Assembly: GCA_016708435.1 (NCBI GenBank)
Contig: JADJFV010000033.1
Coordinates: 310,001 to 374,000, forward strand
Source: Leptospiraceae bacterium
Lineage (GTDB): Bacteria > Spirochaetota > Leptospiria > Leptospirales > Leptospiraceae
Length of the DNA stretch: 64,000 bases
Direction: 5' to 3'
Of the stretch, positions 1-7,911 are shown piece after piece. Position 1 is the first letter of the stretch. Each line of letters opens with the position of its first letter. The translations under genes and the position numbers were made by a program. The notes beneath the pieces were generated by a model. It ran no database searches and was not told the origin of the DNA. It saw nothing but the letters and a program-made list of their open reading frames with translations.

Positions 1-27
1 TGCCGCCGTTACTCCTCTGTAATACCA

Positions 28-190
28 GATAGGCAGGGACTTATGGTGAACTCAGTCGAATCTATGCCTATCCTACCTTTGTGTTCTTTATGAAAACCCC
101 ATTCTCGCCCAATCGATAAAAACGACCCGAATGACTATAAAACTTTTTAAAATGACCACCAACCAATCCCCCTCTCTGCGCCTCTGTGGC
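28..190. repeat. Possible intergenic repeat debris
   Basis: Non-coding lead-in to the window. It holds inverted arms GATAGGCA (28-35) and TGCCTATC (65-72) about 30 nt apart. It also holds CTCTCTGCGCCTCTGTGGC (172-190), which resembles short dispersed intergenic repeats I have seen in other AT-rich bacterial genomes. No reading frame of note crosses it. The assignment as repeat is inference; copy number cannot be judged from this window. Confidence 0.3.
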
Positions 191-263
191 AATCCTCCAT
201 TCAAATCAGGAAATTTTTTTCTTGCAAATAGATTAATTTATGTAATTGTGATTTTCCAATAGG

Positions 264-533
264 ATGCCGATAGAAATTATGGAACAGAAAAAAAGTAAGT
301 TTATGTCGCTTATTGAGAGAATCACTGCAAAGATAGAAAAGTTAGACCATCTTTGTAATATTATCCCAGAAGAATTAGACAGTAAACGAGATGAAAGAAG
401 TAAATGGAACAGTTGGCATTCTGAATGGAAAAAGGCTTGGATTGATAATTCAGATCCTTTTCTGAGTGAAGCCGAGAAAGAAGAGCGCAGAATTGCGACT
501 TCTATTACCACTCGCTATCGTGCAGTAGATTAG
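264..533 (+). CDS. Small hypothetical protein
   Basis: An 89-residue, charged, probably soluble and mostly helical protein with no signal peptide or membrane segment. I do not recognise the family. The start is uncertain: ATG at 264 has an AGG only just upstream, whereas the in-frame ATG at 279 (starting MEQKKSK) has AGG at 261-263 about 15 nt away; neither is ideal. The central part (IEKLDHLCNIIPEELDSKRD) looks like a coiled-coil or helical hairpin. It ends about 65 nt before the next small gene and may be cotranscribed with it. No function is proposed. Confidence 0.5.
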   Translation: MPIEIMEQKKSKFMSLIERITAKIEKLDHLCNIIPEELDSKRDERSKWNSWHSEWKKAWIDNSDPFLSEAEKEERRIATSITTRYRAVD

Positions 534-599
534 CCAGTAGTTTCGTTTTCTTCTAAATTCCATTTCTAATTAGGAGATTCTGTAGAGGAAGAATTTAGG

Positions 600-926
600 A
601 TGACAATCGCAAACGTAAACAACAACTTAAATACTTATCTTTATAGTTCTCTGCAAGAGGACTTGCAAGGTCTTGTCAATCAGGCTCGTGCTGAAGTATC
701 GGAGCAAGAAGCAATTGAAGTTCCAAAGCCTGCCGCAAATCCAATAGAAGGACCTCTCGAAATAAAAGATGAATATGTTCCGAGTATTAAACCTAAAGTA
801 GAAGTTACTTTAGAAGAAAGAATGAGTCAAGTCATCAGTCCTGAGGAAATGAAGGATTTACTTTCTATGCTCATGCGAACACCACGCATTTACACACCAG
901 GTCAAATGGTGGATATAAAAGGGTAA
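600..926 (+). CDS. Small hypothetical protein, proline/acid-rich middle
   Basis: A 108-residue protein with an Asn-rich helical N-terminus (MTIANVNNNLNTYLYSSLQE), a disordered middle rich in Pro, Glu and Lys (about residues 38-75) and a C-terminal segment with SPEEMKDLLSMLMRTPRIYT. No signal peptide or transmembrane segment. An AGGA sits directly before the ATG, after GAGGAAGAA about 10 nt upstream. Its stop codon lies only 10 nt before the probable start of the following membrane protein, so the two are likely one transcript and possibly translationally coupled. I do not recognise the family. Confidence 0.6.
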   Translation: MTIANVNNNLNTYLYSSLQEDLQGLVNQARAEVSEQEAIEVPKPAANPIEGPLEIKDEYVPSIKPKVEVTLEERMSQVISPEEMKDLLSMLMRTPRIYTPGQMVDIKG

Positions 927-936
927 GGGGTTCTCT

Positions 937-1593
937 CTGATCGCAATCATTATACAGGATAGTTCTTTCTGGCTTCTAGGAATATTATTTATTCTTTGCC
1001 TAGTTGGACTACTCGCAGCATTTTACAATCAACTGATCGCTCCCTTTATCCAGCAGAAAATTTCAGAAATTGAATATCCTCCTGAGATTGGGCAGAAGTT
1101 TGAATACATCGTCAATGAAACAGATCGTGTATCTTATTTTTCCATTGGTGCGAATACTGGTCAGATACCTACAAAATGTTCCGCTATTTCAGAAGACCAT
1201 TTATCCTTTACCTTCAAGAAAGATCCTCGTGGAGAAGAATATACAATTACCATCAAAAGAGAGGGTCCTGTTCTTTATAAGCATCCTCGTATGAGTCATT
1301 TTTTAAAGTTGGCTTCCACTGAAAGATTAGAAAGTCACGAACTCATAGGCAAAGTTGCCGAGTTTAGACTATCGAATAAAATTTCTAAAGAGAGAATGAT
1401 TGATTTTATCGAAATCACTTTGACTTCTGCATTTGTCATTAGCCGGTCTGGAGTCGAAAGAATGAAATTTATTTTTACATTCAGCAAAGTTCATCCTGGT
1501 TTTAACTTAAAAACTAAAAATCGAAAAGGACTTTTTCCTCTCGGAAAAGACGCTCATCAAAAAGAAGAAGCTATAGCCGAAGAAGATATTTAG
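937..1593 (+). CDS. Membrane-anchored hypothetical protein with non-ATG start
   Basis: Only the last third (from ATG 1291) is visible to an ATG-based gene caller, but the same frame stays open back to a TAA at 916-918 and encodes a convincing hydrophobic segment (WLLGILFILCLVGLLAAF, about 961-1026) followed by a soluble domain. No ATG, GTG or TTG lies early in this open stretch. CTG at 937 is the best candidate because AAGGGG (925-930) sits 6 nt upstream; an ATT/ATC/ATA start close by is also possible. This gives about 218 residues: one N-terminal anchor, a beta-rich middle (residues about 45-110) and a C-terminal region with a basic tail. The shape could fit a PilZ-like or YcgR-like domain, but I see no RxxxR or DxSxxG motif, so function is unassigned. 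It follows the preceding small gene closely. Confidence 0.6.
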   Translation: MIAIIIQDSSFWLLGILFILCLVGLLAAFYNQLIAPFIQQKISEIEYPPEIGQKFEYIVNETDRVSYFSIGANTGQIPTKCSAISEDHLSFTFKKDPRGEEYTITIKREGPVLYKHPRMSHFLKLASTERLESHELIGKVAEFRLSNKISKERMIDFIEITLTSAFVISRSGVERMKFIFTFSKVHPGFNLKTKNRKGLFPLGKDAHQKEEAIAEEDI

Positions 1594-1632
1594 TATTAAT
1601 CTACCAACAAATTGAATGAAAGATACTTGTTA

Positions 1633-2760
1633 TTAACCAGTTTTCTTAATTACAATGCAAGCAAGATACTCTAAGGTATTTTTAATTCCCTTTGATTTAC
1701 CAAGTCCATCTATAAATAAACTAATTTGGAGTATGAGTTCTTTAGAGTTTTTGAATTTTGGTTTTGAAAACACTTCTGATTCTAGTTCACTCACAAGAAT
1801 ACTTGGATTTATATCTAATACTTCATGGATTCTATCTGAAAAAAGAATCAAATAAGCCGGGTTTGAGAACACTGCTTTTAAAAGTAAAGGCTCTGCATTG
1901 AAATCATAGTATATATCTTCACTGAATGTAGTCGATAAACCTTGGTCGTCAAGAAGCAGTAGTGGCATCTTTTGATTATGCGTAAAGCTAATATGATTTG
2001 ATGTATTGGAAACATAAAGAAGACTTAGGTTCAAGTTTTCTTTTTTAGTTTGCTTAATTGCATTGTGGATTTGAGATAAAATCTCTTCTTCTTTTGCATT
2101 GTATAAGCCTTTTATAAGGGCGAAAATGCCCTGCAGTTTATATTTATAAATGGATTCCAGGATTTCTAAGTTTTCAAATCCTGCGACTAAGCATAAGTAT
2201 CCGTTTTCGGTTTCTATTACATTCACAAAATCACATCGGGGATTATTCGTGTAATTTGGAAATACAGACACATCCAAATTCTTTAATCCGCCTAATTCTA
2301 ATTCGGGCAAATAGGGTTTTAGCCGCTCGACTATATTTGTATTGTTTAGCTCGATTGATTTGATGAGTCGGTCTTCTTCTCTTTGCTTGTTTGCTATTAT
2401 CCCCTTATGAAAGATACTGATGATCTGTGTGACTTCTGAATCTTGATAGAGGGTAATTGCATTTTCATCTAAGGGAGTAAGGGTTCTACTCCAATATTGA
2501 ATCAAATGAGCTAAGTGTCTGAGTGATTCATAAAAATTATTTGTAAATACATAGGCTCCGAGACCTGCCATTACAGAGAATGATGTTGCGATTAAAAATC
2601 TTCCTAGAAAAAAATTGCGCGGAAAAACTTCTGTGTTTGTTTCAGTAATTTTACTGAGCCAAATAAAATTTTCAATTGCAAAGAAAAATAAAAATGCGGC
2701 TAATACCAAACCGAATACTAAAAATGAGATTCTAAGTCGAAAGCTAATACTTTGTTTCAT
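1633..2760 (-). CDS. Two-TM protein with degenerate SpoIIE/PP2C-like domain
   Basis: 375 residues. Two N-terminal membrane helices (about 10-30 and 50-72) bracket a short periplasmic loop. A HAMP-like linker and coiled coil follow (about 75-140), then a C-terminal domain whose layout (DVSVFPNY..CDFVNVIETENGYLCLVAGFE) recalls SpoIIE-type PP2C phosphatases (PxxxVGGDFYDV..L.DGR..L.IGDVSGKG). The metal-binding GD and DVSGxG residues are not preserved, so it is probably catalytically inactive or has changed role. Such proteins are common in Leptospira as partners of sigma or anti-sigma circuits; that role here is inference. Its ATG overlaps the stop of the upstream methyltransferase by 4 nt, so the two are translationally coupled. 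Confidence 0.6.
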   Translation of the reverse strand: MKQSISFRLRISFLVFGLVLAAFLFFFAIENFIWLSKITETNTEVFPRNFFLGRFLIATSFSVMAGLGAYVFTNNFYESLRHLAHLIQYWSRTLTPLDENAITLYQDSEVTQIISIFHKGIIANKQREEDRLIKSIELNNTNIVERLKPYLPELELGGLKNLDVSVFPNYTNNPRCDFVNVIETENGYLCLVAGFENLEILESIYKYKLQGIFALIKGLYNAKEEEILSQIHNAIKQTKKENLNLSLLYVSNTSNHISFTHNQKMPLLLLDDQGLSTTFSEDIYYDFNAEPLLLKAVFSNPAYLILFSDRIHEVLDINPSILVSELESEVFSKPKFKNSKELILQISLFIDGLGKSKGIKNTLEYLACIVIKKTG

Positions 2761-3509
2761 CTTTTTTTTGCCACGATAAGCATTCTGGCACCATGGTTTT
2801 TGTATTTTTCCATTTTGTAATTTCCGTATGTTTGTAGAATATCTAGTTTTTGATTTTCTAAAATTGCAGAAATTTCTTCTAGAGTAAAAACTCGCATGAT
2901 GTGTTTGTCTTTGATTTCTTTTTTGTCTAGGTTATATACAAAGTTTACTTCGACTAGGGTTTCTTCTGTTTGCGCGGCACCTTCTGCTCTCTTTACTTTG
3001 AAACCTCTGTTTCTTTTAATAACCAGATTTCCAATCTTTGCATGTCCCACTGTAGTTAGTGGTTTTCTTTGTATGAGTTGGATTGGGATTGCATTCCAAA
3101 TTTCCATGATTACGATACCAGAGGGTTTTAAATTCTTTCGGATATTAGAAAAACTAGACTCCAAATCTTCCTTTGTAATCAAATAATTCATTGTCCCGAA
3201 AATAGAATAAATTCCATCGAATGCCTTTTCTTTTTTGTAGGTTTGCAAGTCACCAACCTCAAAATTGCAATTGGGAAATCTCTTTTGAGCATGAGAAATC
3301 ATTTCCTTAGAGGAATCTGTGCCTGTGATTTTATAGCCTAGCTCTTGCATAGCAACTACATGCTCGCCTGTCCCACATCCAATGTCTAACACAGAATGGA
3401 CTTTGTGTTTTTTATAGATTTCATCCAAAAATAAGACTTCTTCTTGGAATTTTCTTCCAGACTTCTCAATTTCGTAATAATATTCTGCTAATTCTGTATA
3501 AAGCTTCAT
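2757..3509 (-). CDS. Class I SAM-dependent methyltransferase
   Basis: 250 residues with a Rossmann methyltransferase fold. Motif I is VLDIGCGTGEH (residues 40-50), motif II the acidic GTDSS that follows, and then the segment FEVGDLQTY; motif IV lies near FDGIYSIFGTMNYL. The C-terminal part carries the substrate domain, with a long beta region around residues 150-225. The family is the broad Methyltransf_25/11 group and the substrate cannot be told from sequence. It is cytosolic, with no signal peptide. It is the first gene of a two-gene minus-strand operon with the SpoIIE-like membrane protein (4-nt overlap). Confidence 0.85.
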   Translation of the reverse strand: MKLYTELAEYYYEIEKSGRKFQEEVLFLDEIYKKHKVHSVLDIGCGTGEHVVAMQELGYKITGTDSSKEMISHAQKRFPNCNFEVGDLQTYKKEKAFDGIYSIFGTMNYLITKEDLESSFSNIRKNLKPSGIVIMEIWNAIPIQLIQRKPLTTVGHAKIGNLVIKRNRGFKVKRAEGAAQTEETLVEVNFVYNLDKKEIKDKHIMRVFTLEEISAILENQKLDILQTYGNYKMEKYKNHGARMLIVAKKR

Positions 3510-3699
3510 TTTTAATATTTATTCTTCTTTTCCTAGATGAAATTCTATTGAATTAGATCCTTAGTTGCCGTTATTAGGTATATACTGATTGCTAAAAGTA
3601 ATTTACAATAATCTTCTATCCGAGTAATCGGTAGATGGTATTCGAAAGATTTCTAAATTATTTGAAGCAAATTTTTTTTGGTCTAATGGCTATAATTTT

Positions 3700-5001
3700 A
3701 TGATGAAATATATTTTTCCTTTATTCTTTTTTCTAGTTCTTACGGCACTCGAGGCAGATACTGCAAAGCGATTCGCAACTCAAACTGAAGTCTATCTTTG
3801 GGGTAGTATCTTTCTTGCACTTTCTCTTGGTAGCTTACTTCTTCTAGTCAATCTTTTCCCAAAAGGAGAAGCTTACAAGGCGTATGAGCAGCGAATGATG
3901 AACTTGCGAAAGAAATCTCCTGCCACTAAATCCCCTGAGAAAGAGAATGTTCTGCAATCCAATACTGAGGCAAGTAGTAATTTAAAAACAGAAATCGAAA
4001 AAACGGAAATCCAAACTAAGCCGGCAACAGTAGCCGCAACTGCTCCCGTTTTACAATCCACTCATACAAGTGTGAAAGTTCCTGAAACCAAACCTAGCAT
4101 TCCTGCTATCAATCCTTTACCTCAACAAGAATGTGTTGTTATCAACTATAATAATGTGTTTGAACCGACTGCAACTATGGGCGAGACTTCTTGCAAAGAT
4201 TTTATAAACAAACTTTCCAATCTAATTAAATGCAAATCCATTTCTATCTACTTTGTTCACAACCAGTCTTTCAGTTGTTACATTGAAAAGAAAGGCGATA
4301 TCTTTACAAAGCTAGAAGCAGGGAAGAAGTCTGATTTGTCCGAAGAAATTTTAAAATATCTAAAAAATAAATTGGGAGCTTTTTCATCCAATCATGCAGA
4401 TGCAGTTCTTCCTTTAGTAAATAACAATCAATTATTTGGTGCGGTTAAGCTTGAGTTTGCGGATCCACTTGCTAATCTAGATATCAATCCAATCTGGTCA
4501 GAAGTAAAAGCATTTGCAAAATACTTTGATCAGACAATTCATTATAATCTTTCTGTTCAGGATAACGAGACTTCTCTTTTCACTCTAGAGCATTTCAATA
4601 ATATTTTAAATTATAGAGTATCACTCGATATTCCACAAAATTTAGCCTTATTGAAAATAATAAGCACTACAGATAAAGTAAAAACTTTTAAAGATATATC
4701 TGCTTGTATCAAAGAGGTTACAGGTAAGAAGCCTGAAATTTATAAGCTTTCGGAAGACTTACTCGGAATGTTTCTAACCTTAGAGGATAGAGATAAGCTA
4801 AGTAAATCAATGGGAATACTCATCAATTTGCTAAAGAAGAATATTGTTAATATTGAAATCGCTATTGGCTCTGCTGATTATAATGCAAATATAAAATTTG
4901 CAAACAAATGGCATGAGCGGGCTACTAGTGCGCTTAACGCATCTATTCAATCAGGAAAGAATAATTTCAAATTATTTGTGGAGCCTCCTAAGTCTACGTA
5001 G
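3700..5001 (+). CDS. Membrane protein with GAF-like and degenerate GGDEF-like domains
   Basis: 433 residues. A signal-anchor or cleavable signal (about 1-20) and a second hydrophobic helix (about 32-52) are followed by a long Lys/Glu/Thr/Pro-rich linker (55-145). A GAF-like domain follows (about 155-275; segments SISIYFVHNQSFSCYIEK, DAVLPLVNNNQLFGAVKLEF). The last domain (about 285-430) has the beta/alpha order of a diguanylate cyclase but lacks the GG(D/E)EF signature: the active-site loop position reads around KLSEDLLGMFL. It is therefore likely a non-catalytic GGDEF relative used for binding or signalling. The ATG at 3700 has no clear Shine-Dalgarno sequence and MMK leaves 3703 as an alternative. 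Regulation and partners are not visible. Confidence 0.6.
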   Translation: MMKYIFPLFFFLVLTALEADTAKRFATQTEVYLWGSIFLALSLGSLLLLVNLFPKGEAYKAYEQRMMNLRKKSPATKSPEKENVLQSNTEASSNLKTEIEKTEIQTKPATVAATAPVLQSTHTSVKVPETKPSIPAINPLPQQECVVINYNNVFEPTATMGETSCKDFINKLSNLIKCKSISIYFVHNQSFSCYIEKKGDIFTKLEAGKKSDLSEEILKYLKNKLGAFSSNHADAVLPLVNNNQLFGAVKLEFADPLANLDINPIWSEVKAFAKYFDQTIHYNLSVQDNETSLFTLEHFNNILNYRVSLDIPQNLALLKIISTTDKVKTFKDISACIKEVTGKKPEIYKLSEDLLGMFLTLEDRDKLSKSMGILINLLKKNIVNIEIAIGSADYNANIKFANKWHERATSALNASIQSGKNNFKLFVEPPKST

Positions 5002-5031
5002 TCTTCATGGGTAGTTTTAAAAGATTCTTTC

Positions 5032-6066
5032 TTGGGTTACCATTCCTTATCCGCTCATCCTGGGCTACGATTTCCTTCTTCTATTCAAATAGAAGAAGAA
5101 ATCCTATCCAGTAAACTAGTTCCTGACAAACAATATCGTTTTAAGTATTATTTTCCAAAGAATAGAAGTAAAGAAAAAAATCCGACTATCTTTTTAACTC
5201 ACGGAATGAGTGGATACGGGATTGATGATTTACGAATGTTTGATGCTGCTATAAGCCTTTCTTCTGGCGGTTACACTGTAGTAGTCCCTGAGTTTAAGGA
5301 AATCAAAGCTTTAAAGATTACACCAGAGAGTGTTCGCAATATCAAAGATGTCTTTTTGGTTTTACTAGATCAAAAAAATATTAATACAACCGATATAGGT
5401 TTTTTCTCGATTAGCTTTTCTGCTGGATACGGTTTAGTTGCTCTTACTGATCCAGAGATTGCATCAAAAGTAAAATCGGTTATCGCGATCGGTGGCTTTG
5501 CCAATCTATTGGATACTTGTAGTTTTGCGATCGGAAATTATTTGGTGGATGACTATCCTGGAAATATCCTGTTTTATAATTATCTACACCTCTTGTATAA
5601 AGACTCGGAAGAGTTAGCAAATACTTTTTATGAAGCTGCCTTAGACAATGGATTCAATCGAAAGGGAAATGACCAAATTGCTCCCAAGCTGTATGAAACG
5701 CTGAGTGAGAAACAGAAAGAGATATTTGACAGGGTAAAGGTCGATGAATCTTTCAGAAAAGAACTGGTTGGCAAAATCAAAGAAGCCTACGGCGAACCGG
5801 CAAATTCTATTTCGCCAATCTTTTACATTCATAAGATGAAATCTCCCGTTTGTTTGGTTCATGGCAAAAATGACAATGTAATCCCGGAAAATGAGTCGCT
5901 TACACTAGCATCGAGAATGAAAGAGGCGGGTTTAGATTTTTATTTGGAAATTACTGGATTGCTTTCTCACGGTGACAAGGTTCCTTTCTGGAATCAGTTA
6001 GGTAGTTTGCCTAGTTTATCAACGGCTTTTGGATATTTTTTTGAAAAATTAAGCGAAAGGAAATAA
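5032..6066 (+). CDS. Alpha/beta hydrolase family protein
   Basis: About 344 residues with an alpha/beta-hydrolase fold. The oxyanion segment is IFLTHGMSGYG (about 53-63), the nucleophile elbow region is GFFSISFSAGYG (about 122-133), the acid-loop candidate is CLVHGKNDNVIP (about 280) and the catalytic His candidate is in LSHGDKVP near residue 317. The elbow is S-F-S-A-G rather than a strict GxSxG, so catalytic assignment is tentative. The start is unclear: the frame begins with TTG at 5032, only 30 nt after the upstream gene, while an ATG at 5007 is in another frame (MGSFKRFFLG), so a small frameshift near the 5' end is possible. Esterase/lipase or dienelactone-hydrolase-like function is the best guess. 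Confidence 0.7.
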   Translation: MGYHSLSAHPGLRFPSSIQIEEEILSSKLVPDKQYRFKYYFPKNRSKEKNPTIFLTHGMSGYGIDDLRMFDAAISLSSGGYTVVVPEFKEIKALKITPESVRNIKDVFLVLLDQKNINTTDIGFFSISFSAGYGLVALTDPEIASKVKSVIAIGGFANLLDTCSFAIGNYLVDDYPGNILFYNYLHLLYKDSEELANTFYEAALDNGFNRKGNDQIAPKLYETLSEKQKEIFDRVKVDESFRKELVGKIKEAYGEPANSISPIFYIHKMKSPVCLVHGKNDNVIPENESLTLASRMKEAGLDFYLEITGLLSHGDKVPFWNQLGSLPSLSTAFGYFFEKLSERK

Positions 6067-6175
6067 ATTTCTTTTAAAAACCGATAATTAAATTTACATT
6101 AGTGAATAAAGAGAGTGACAAAAAAGGATTTACGGTATCCAATACATCCTACAAGATTTGTCTATAGAATAGGTT

Positions 6176-7708
6176 ATGGAAGAAAAAAATCAAAATAATA
6201 TGGCCAATATGGTTCAGTTAACAGATACTCGGCTGGATTGTATTTCGATTGAAATTGCAAAAGATTCAATGTCAGCAGATATCGTAATCGATATTACAGG
6301 CATTAGTATGCGAGACTTCTCTCCTACAATGATTTACAACGTTATCACTAATTCCAAGCTTAATGAAGAGATGGTTAATTTTAGCTTGATAAAAGAAGTT
6401 GTTGATGAAGTTACCAATCGAAAAAAGAAAGTTCTCCCGATCAATCAAGTCCAAGACCCCAGCGAGAGCATTGTTCGCCAGCCGATTGCAATGGGTGTCC
6501 CCATTGTCCATGGTATAGATGGATGGGTAAAATTCTATCACCCTCATAATCAAAGAGTTGTTATTAAAGAAGATGGTTCAGCTGATTTTAGAAACTTAGA
6601 GAAGTTCATTTCTATCAAGAAAGCTGAAAAAATTGCAACCTTATTTGCGGGAGTTCCAGGCAAACCCGGAAAGGATGTTTTTGGAGTTGTCTTAAATGCT
6701 CCTGCCATTAAGCGTCCTAAGATTACCATTGGTGCTAATATTATTACAACTAATAATTCATCGCCGGAAGAGCCCGAAAAAGTTTATATAGAATATACAT
6801 CAGCTTGCGATGGGGTATTATTTTCTACCGATGAATCTGTAACTGTATCTCCTGAATTAAGAATTGATCAGAGTGTGGGAATTACCACTGGGAATGTCAA
6901 ATACAATGGAACCGTGAACGTTATGGGCTCTATAGAAGATGGCTCTCGCGTTGAATGTGAGGGTAGTCTCAATGTCGGAGAAAATTTAGAGTCATCTGAT
7001 ATTTCTGTTGGTAAAGATTTGTTTGTCAAAGGTGGCATTAAAGCGAAGGCAAAAGGCTTAGTTAAAATCGCTGGAAACGTAAAAGCTAAATTCATCGAAA
7101 ATTCTATTCTAGAGGTCGGCGGTGATTTAATCATCGAAGGATATATTCTCAATTCAAAAATCTACTGCCTTGGAAGTATTGTTCTAACAGGACCTACCAG
7201 TGCGATTCTTGGATCGGATATTGTTGTGATGGGTGGACTCTCTACACACAATTTAGGCTCTAATGCTGGTGTTGACGTAATCGTTGAGCTAGGAGTTCAT
7301 TTTCAAAATGAGAGACTATTCGATGAATTCCAAAACAAGGTAAAAGCTTCCGAAAAAGAAATGACAAGTATTATTCCACAAGTGCAACAAGCAAATAATA
7401 TGATCAAGCAACTTCGAGGCAAGCTAGACGAAGACAAGAAGAAGAAGTTCACAGAATTATTTGAGCAATTTAAACAAAAGAGCACCAATCATAAGTTTGT
7501 AACAGAGAAGTTTGAAGAGCTAAAGACCTCTCGGTTTAACCAGGAGCATATTAACATTGTTGTAAAAGGTGCCGCATTCCCGGGAGCAGTCATCAAATAT
7601 CGTAGGCAAATTGAAAAGCTTACCGCGATGCAGTCAGCTTTCATGATGAGTTTCCTTCCAGGACAAGAAAGTGCTCCCATGACAGCGATTAGCGTTAAGA
7701 AGAAATAG
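6176..7708 (+). CDS. FapA/DUF342 family polymer-like protein
   Basis: 510 residues matching the FapA (DUF342, flagellar assembly protein A) architecture. There is an N-terminal domain to about 185 with the conserved GIDGWV and FAGVPGKPGKDVFG stretches, a right-handed beta-helix of short repeats (about 190-370; GNVKYNGTVNVMGSIEDGS, VEVGGDLIIEGYI-type turns), and a C-terminal coiled coil (about 375-460). The family is cytoplasmic; proposed roles include flagellar assembly and membrane-curvature or polar functions, but the exact role in spirochaetes is unsettled. ATG 6176 is weakly supported by AATAGG; Met9 (MANMVQL) is an alternative start. It stands alone, followed by a repeat-containing spacer. 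Confidence 0.85.
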   Translation: MEEKNQNNMANMVQLTDTRLDCISIEIAKDSMSADIVIDITGISMRDFSPTMIYNVITNSKLNEEMVNFSLIKEVVDEVTNRKKKVLPINQVQDPSESIVRQPIAMGVPIVHGIDGWVKFYHPHNQRVVIKEDGSADFRNLEKFISIKKAEKIATLFAGVPGKPGKDVFGVVLNAPAIKRPKITIGANIITTNNSSPEEPEKVYIEYTSACDGVLFSTDESVTVSPELRIDQSVGITTGNVKYNGTVNVMGSIEDGSRVECEGSLNVGENLESSDISVGKDLFVKGGIKAKAKGLVKIAGNVKAKFIENSILEVGGDLIIEGYILNSKIYCLGSIVLTGPTSAILGSDIVVMGGLSTHNLGSNAGVDVIVELGVHFQNERLFDEFQNKVKASEKEMTSIIPQVQQANNMIKQLRGKLDEDKKKKFTELFEQFKQKSTNHKFVTEKFEELKTSRFNQEHINIVVKGAAFPGAVIKYRRQIEKLTAMQSAFMMSFLPGQESAPMTAISVKKK

Positions 7709-7719
7709 ATTTTGAATGT

Positions 7720-7780
7720 GTCATTTCCCGGGGAATTTCACGACCCGTTTGGTCGCATACAGATCCCGATAGGGAATGAC
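7720..7780. repeat. Imperfect inverted repeat in intergenic spacer
   Basis: GTCATTTCCC (7720-7729) pairs with GGGAATGAC (7772-7780) with one bulged T, and CCCGGGG lies just inside. The flanks (GGTCGC...GGTCGC near 7750 and 7795; GATGACGAAGCC) look repetitive. It could be a transcript-end structure for the upstream FapA gene or a dispersed intergenic repeat; no U-tract follows directly. Confidence 0.4.
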
Positions 7781-7911
7781 CGAAGCCTACTTTTTGGTCG
7801 CAAAATGGATGACGAAGCCACTTTTTTTTTGGAAAAATAAAAAATCTTTTTGAAAGACTAATCATGTTCTTTTAAACTGGCATTAAATTTATAAAAGAAT
7901 AGGGATTTTTT

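Noticed and set aside
5007..5060. ATG at 5007 as start of the alpha/beta hydrolase
   Set aside because: It is in a different frame and stops soon; TTG 5032 keeps the hydrolase frame, though a sequencing slip near the start remains possible.
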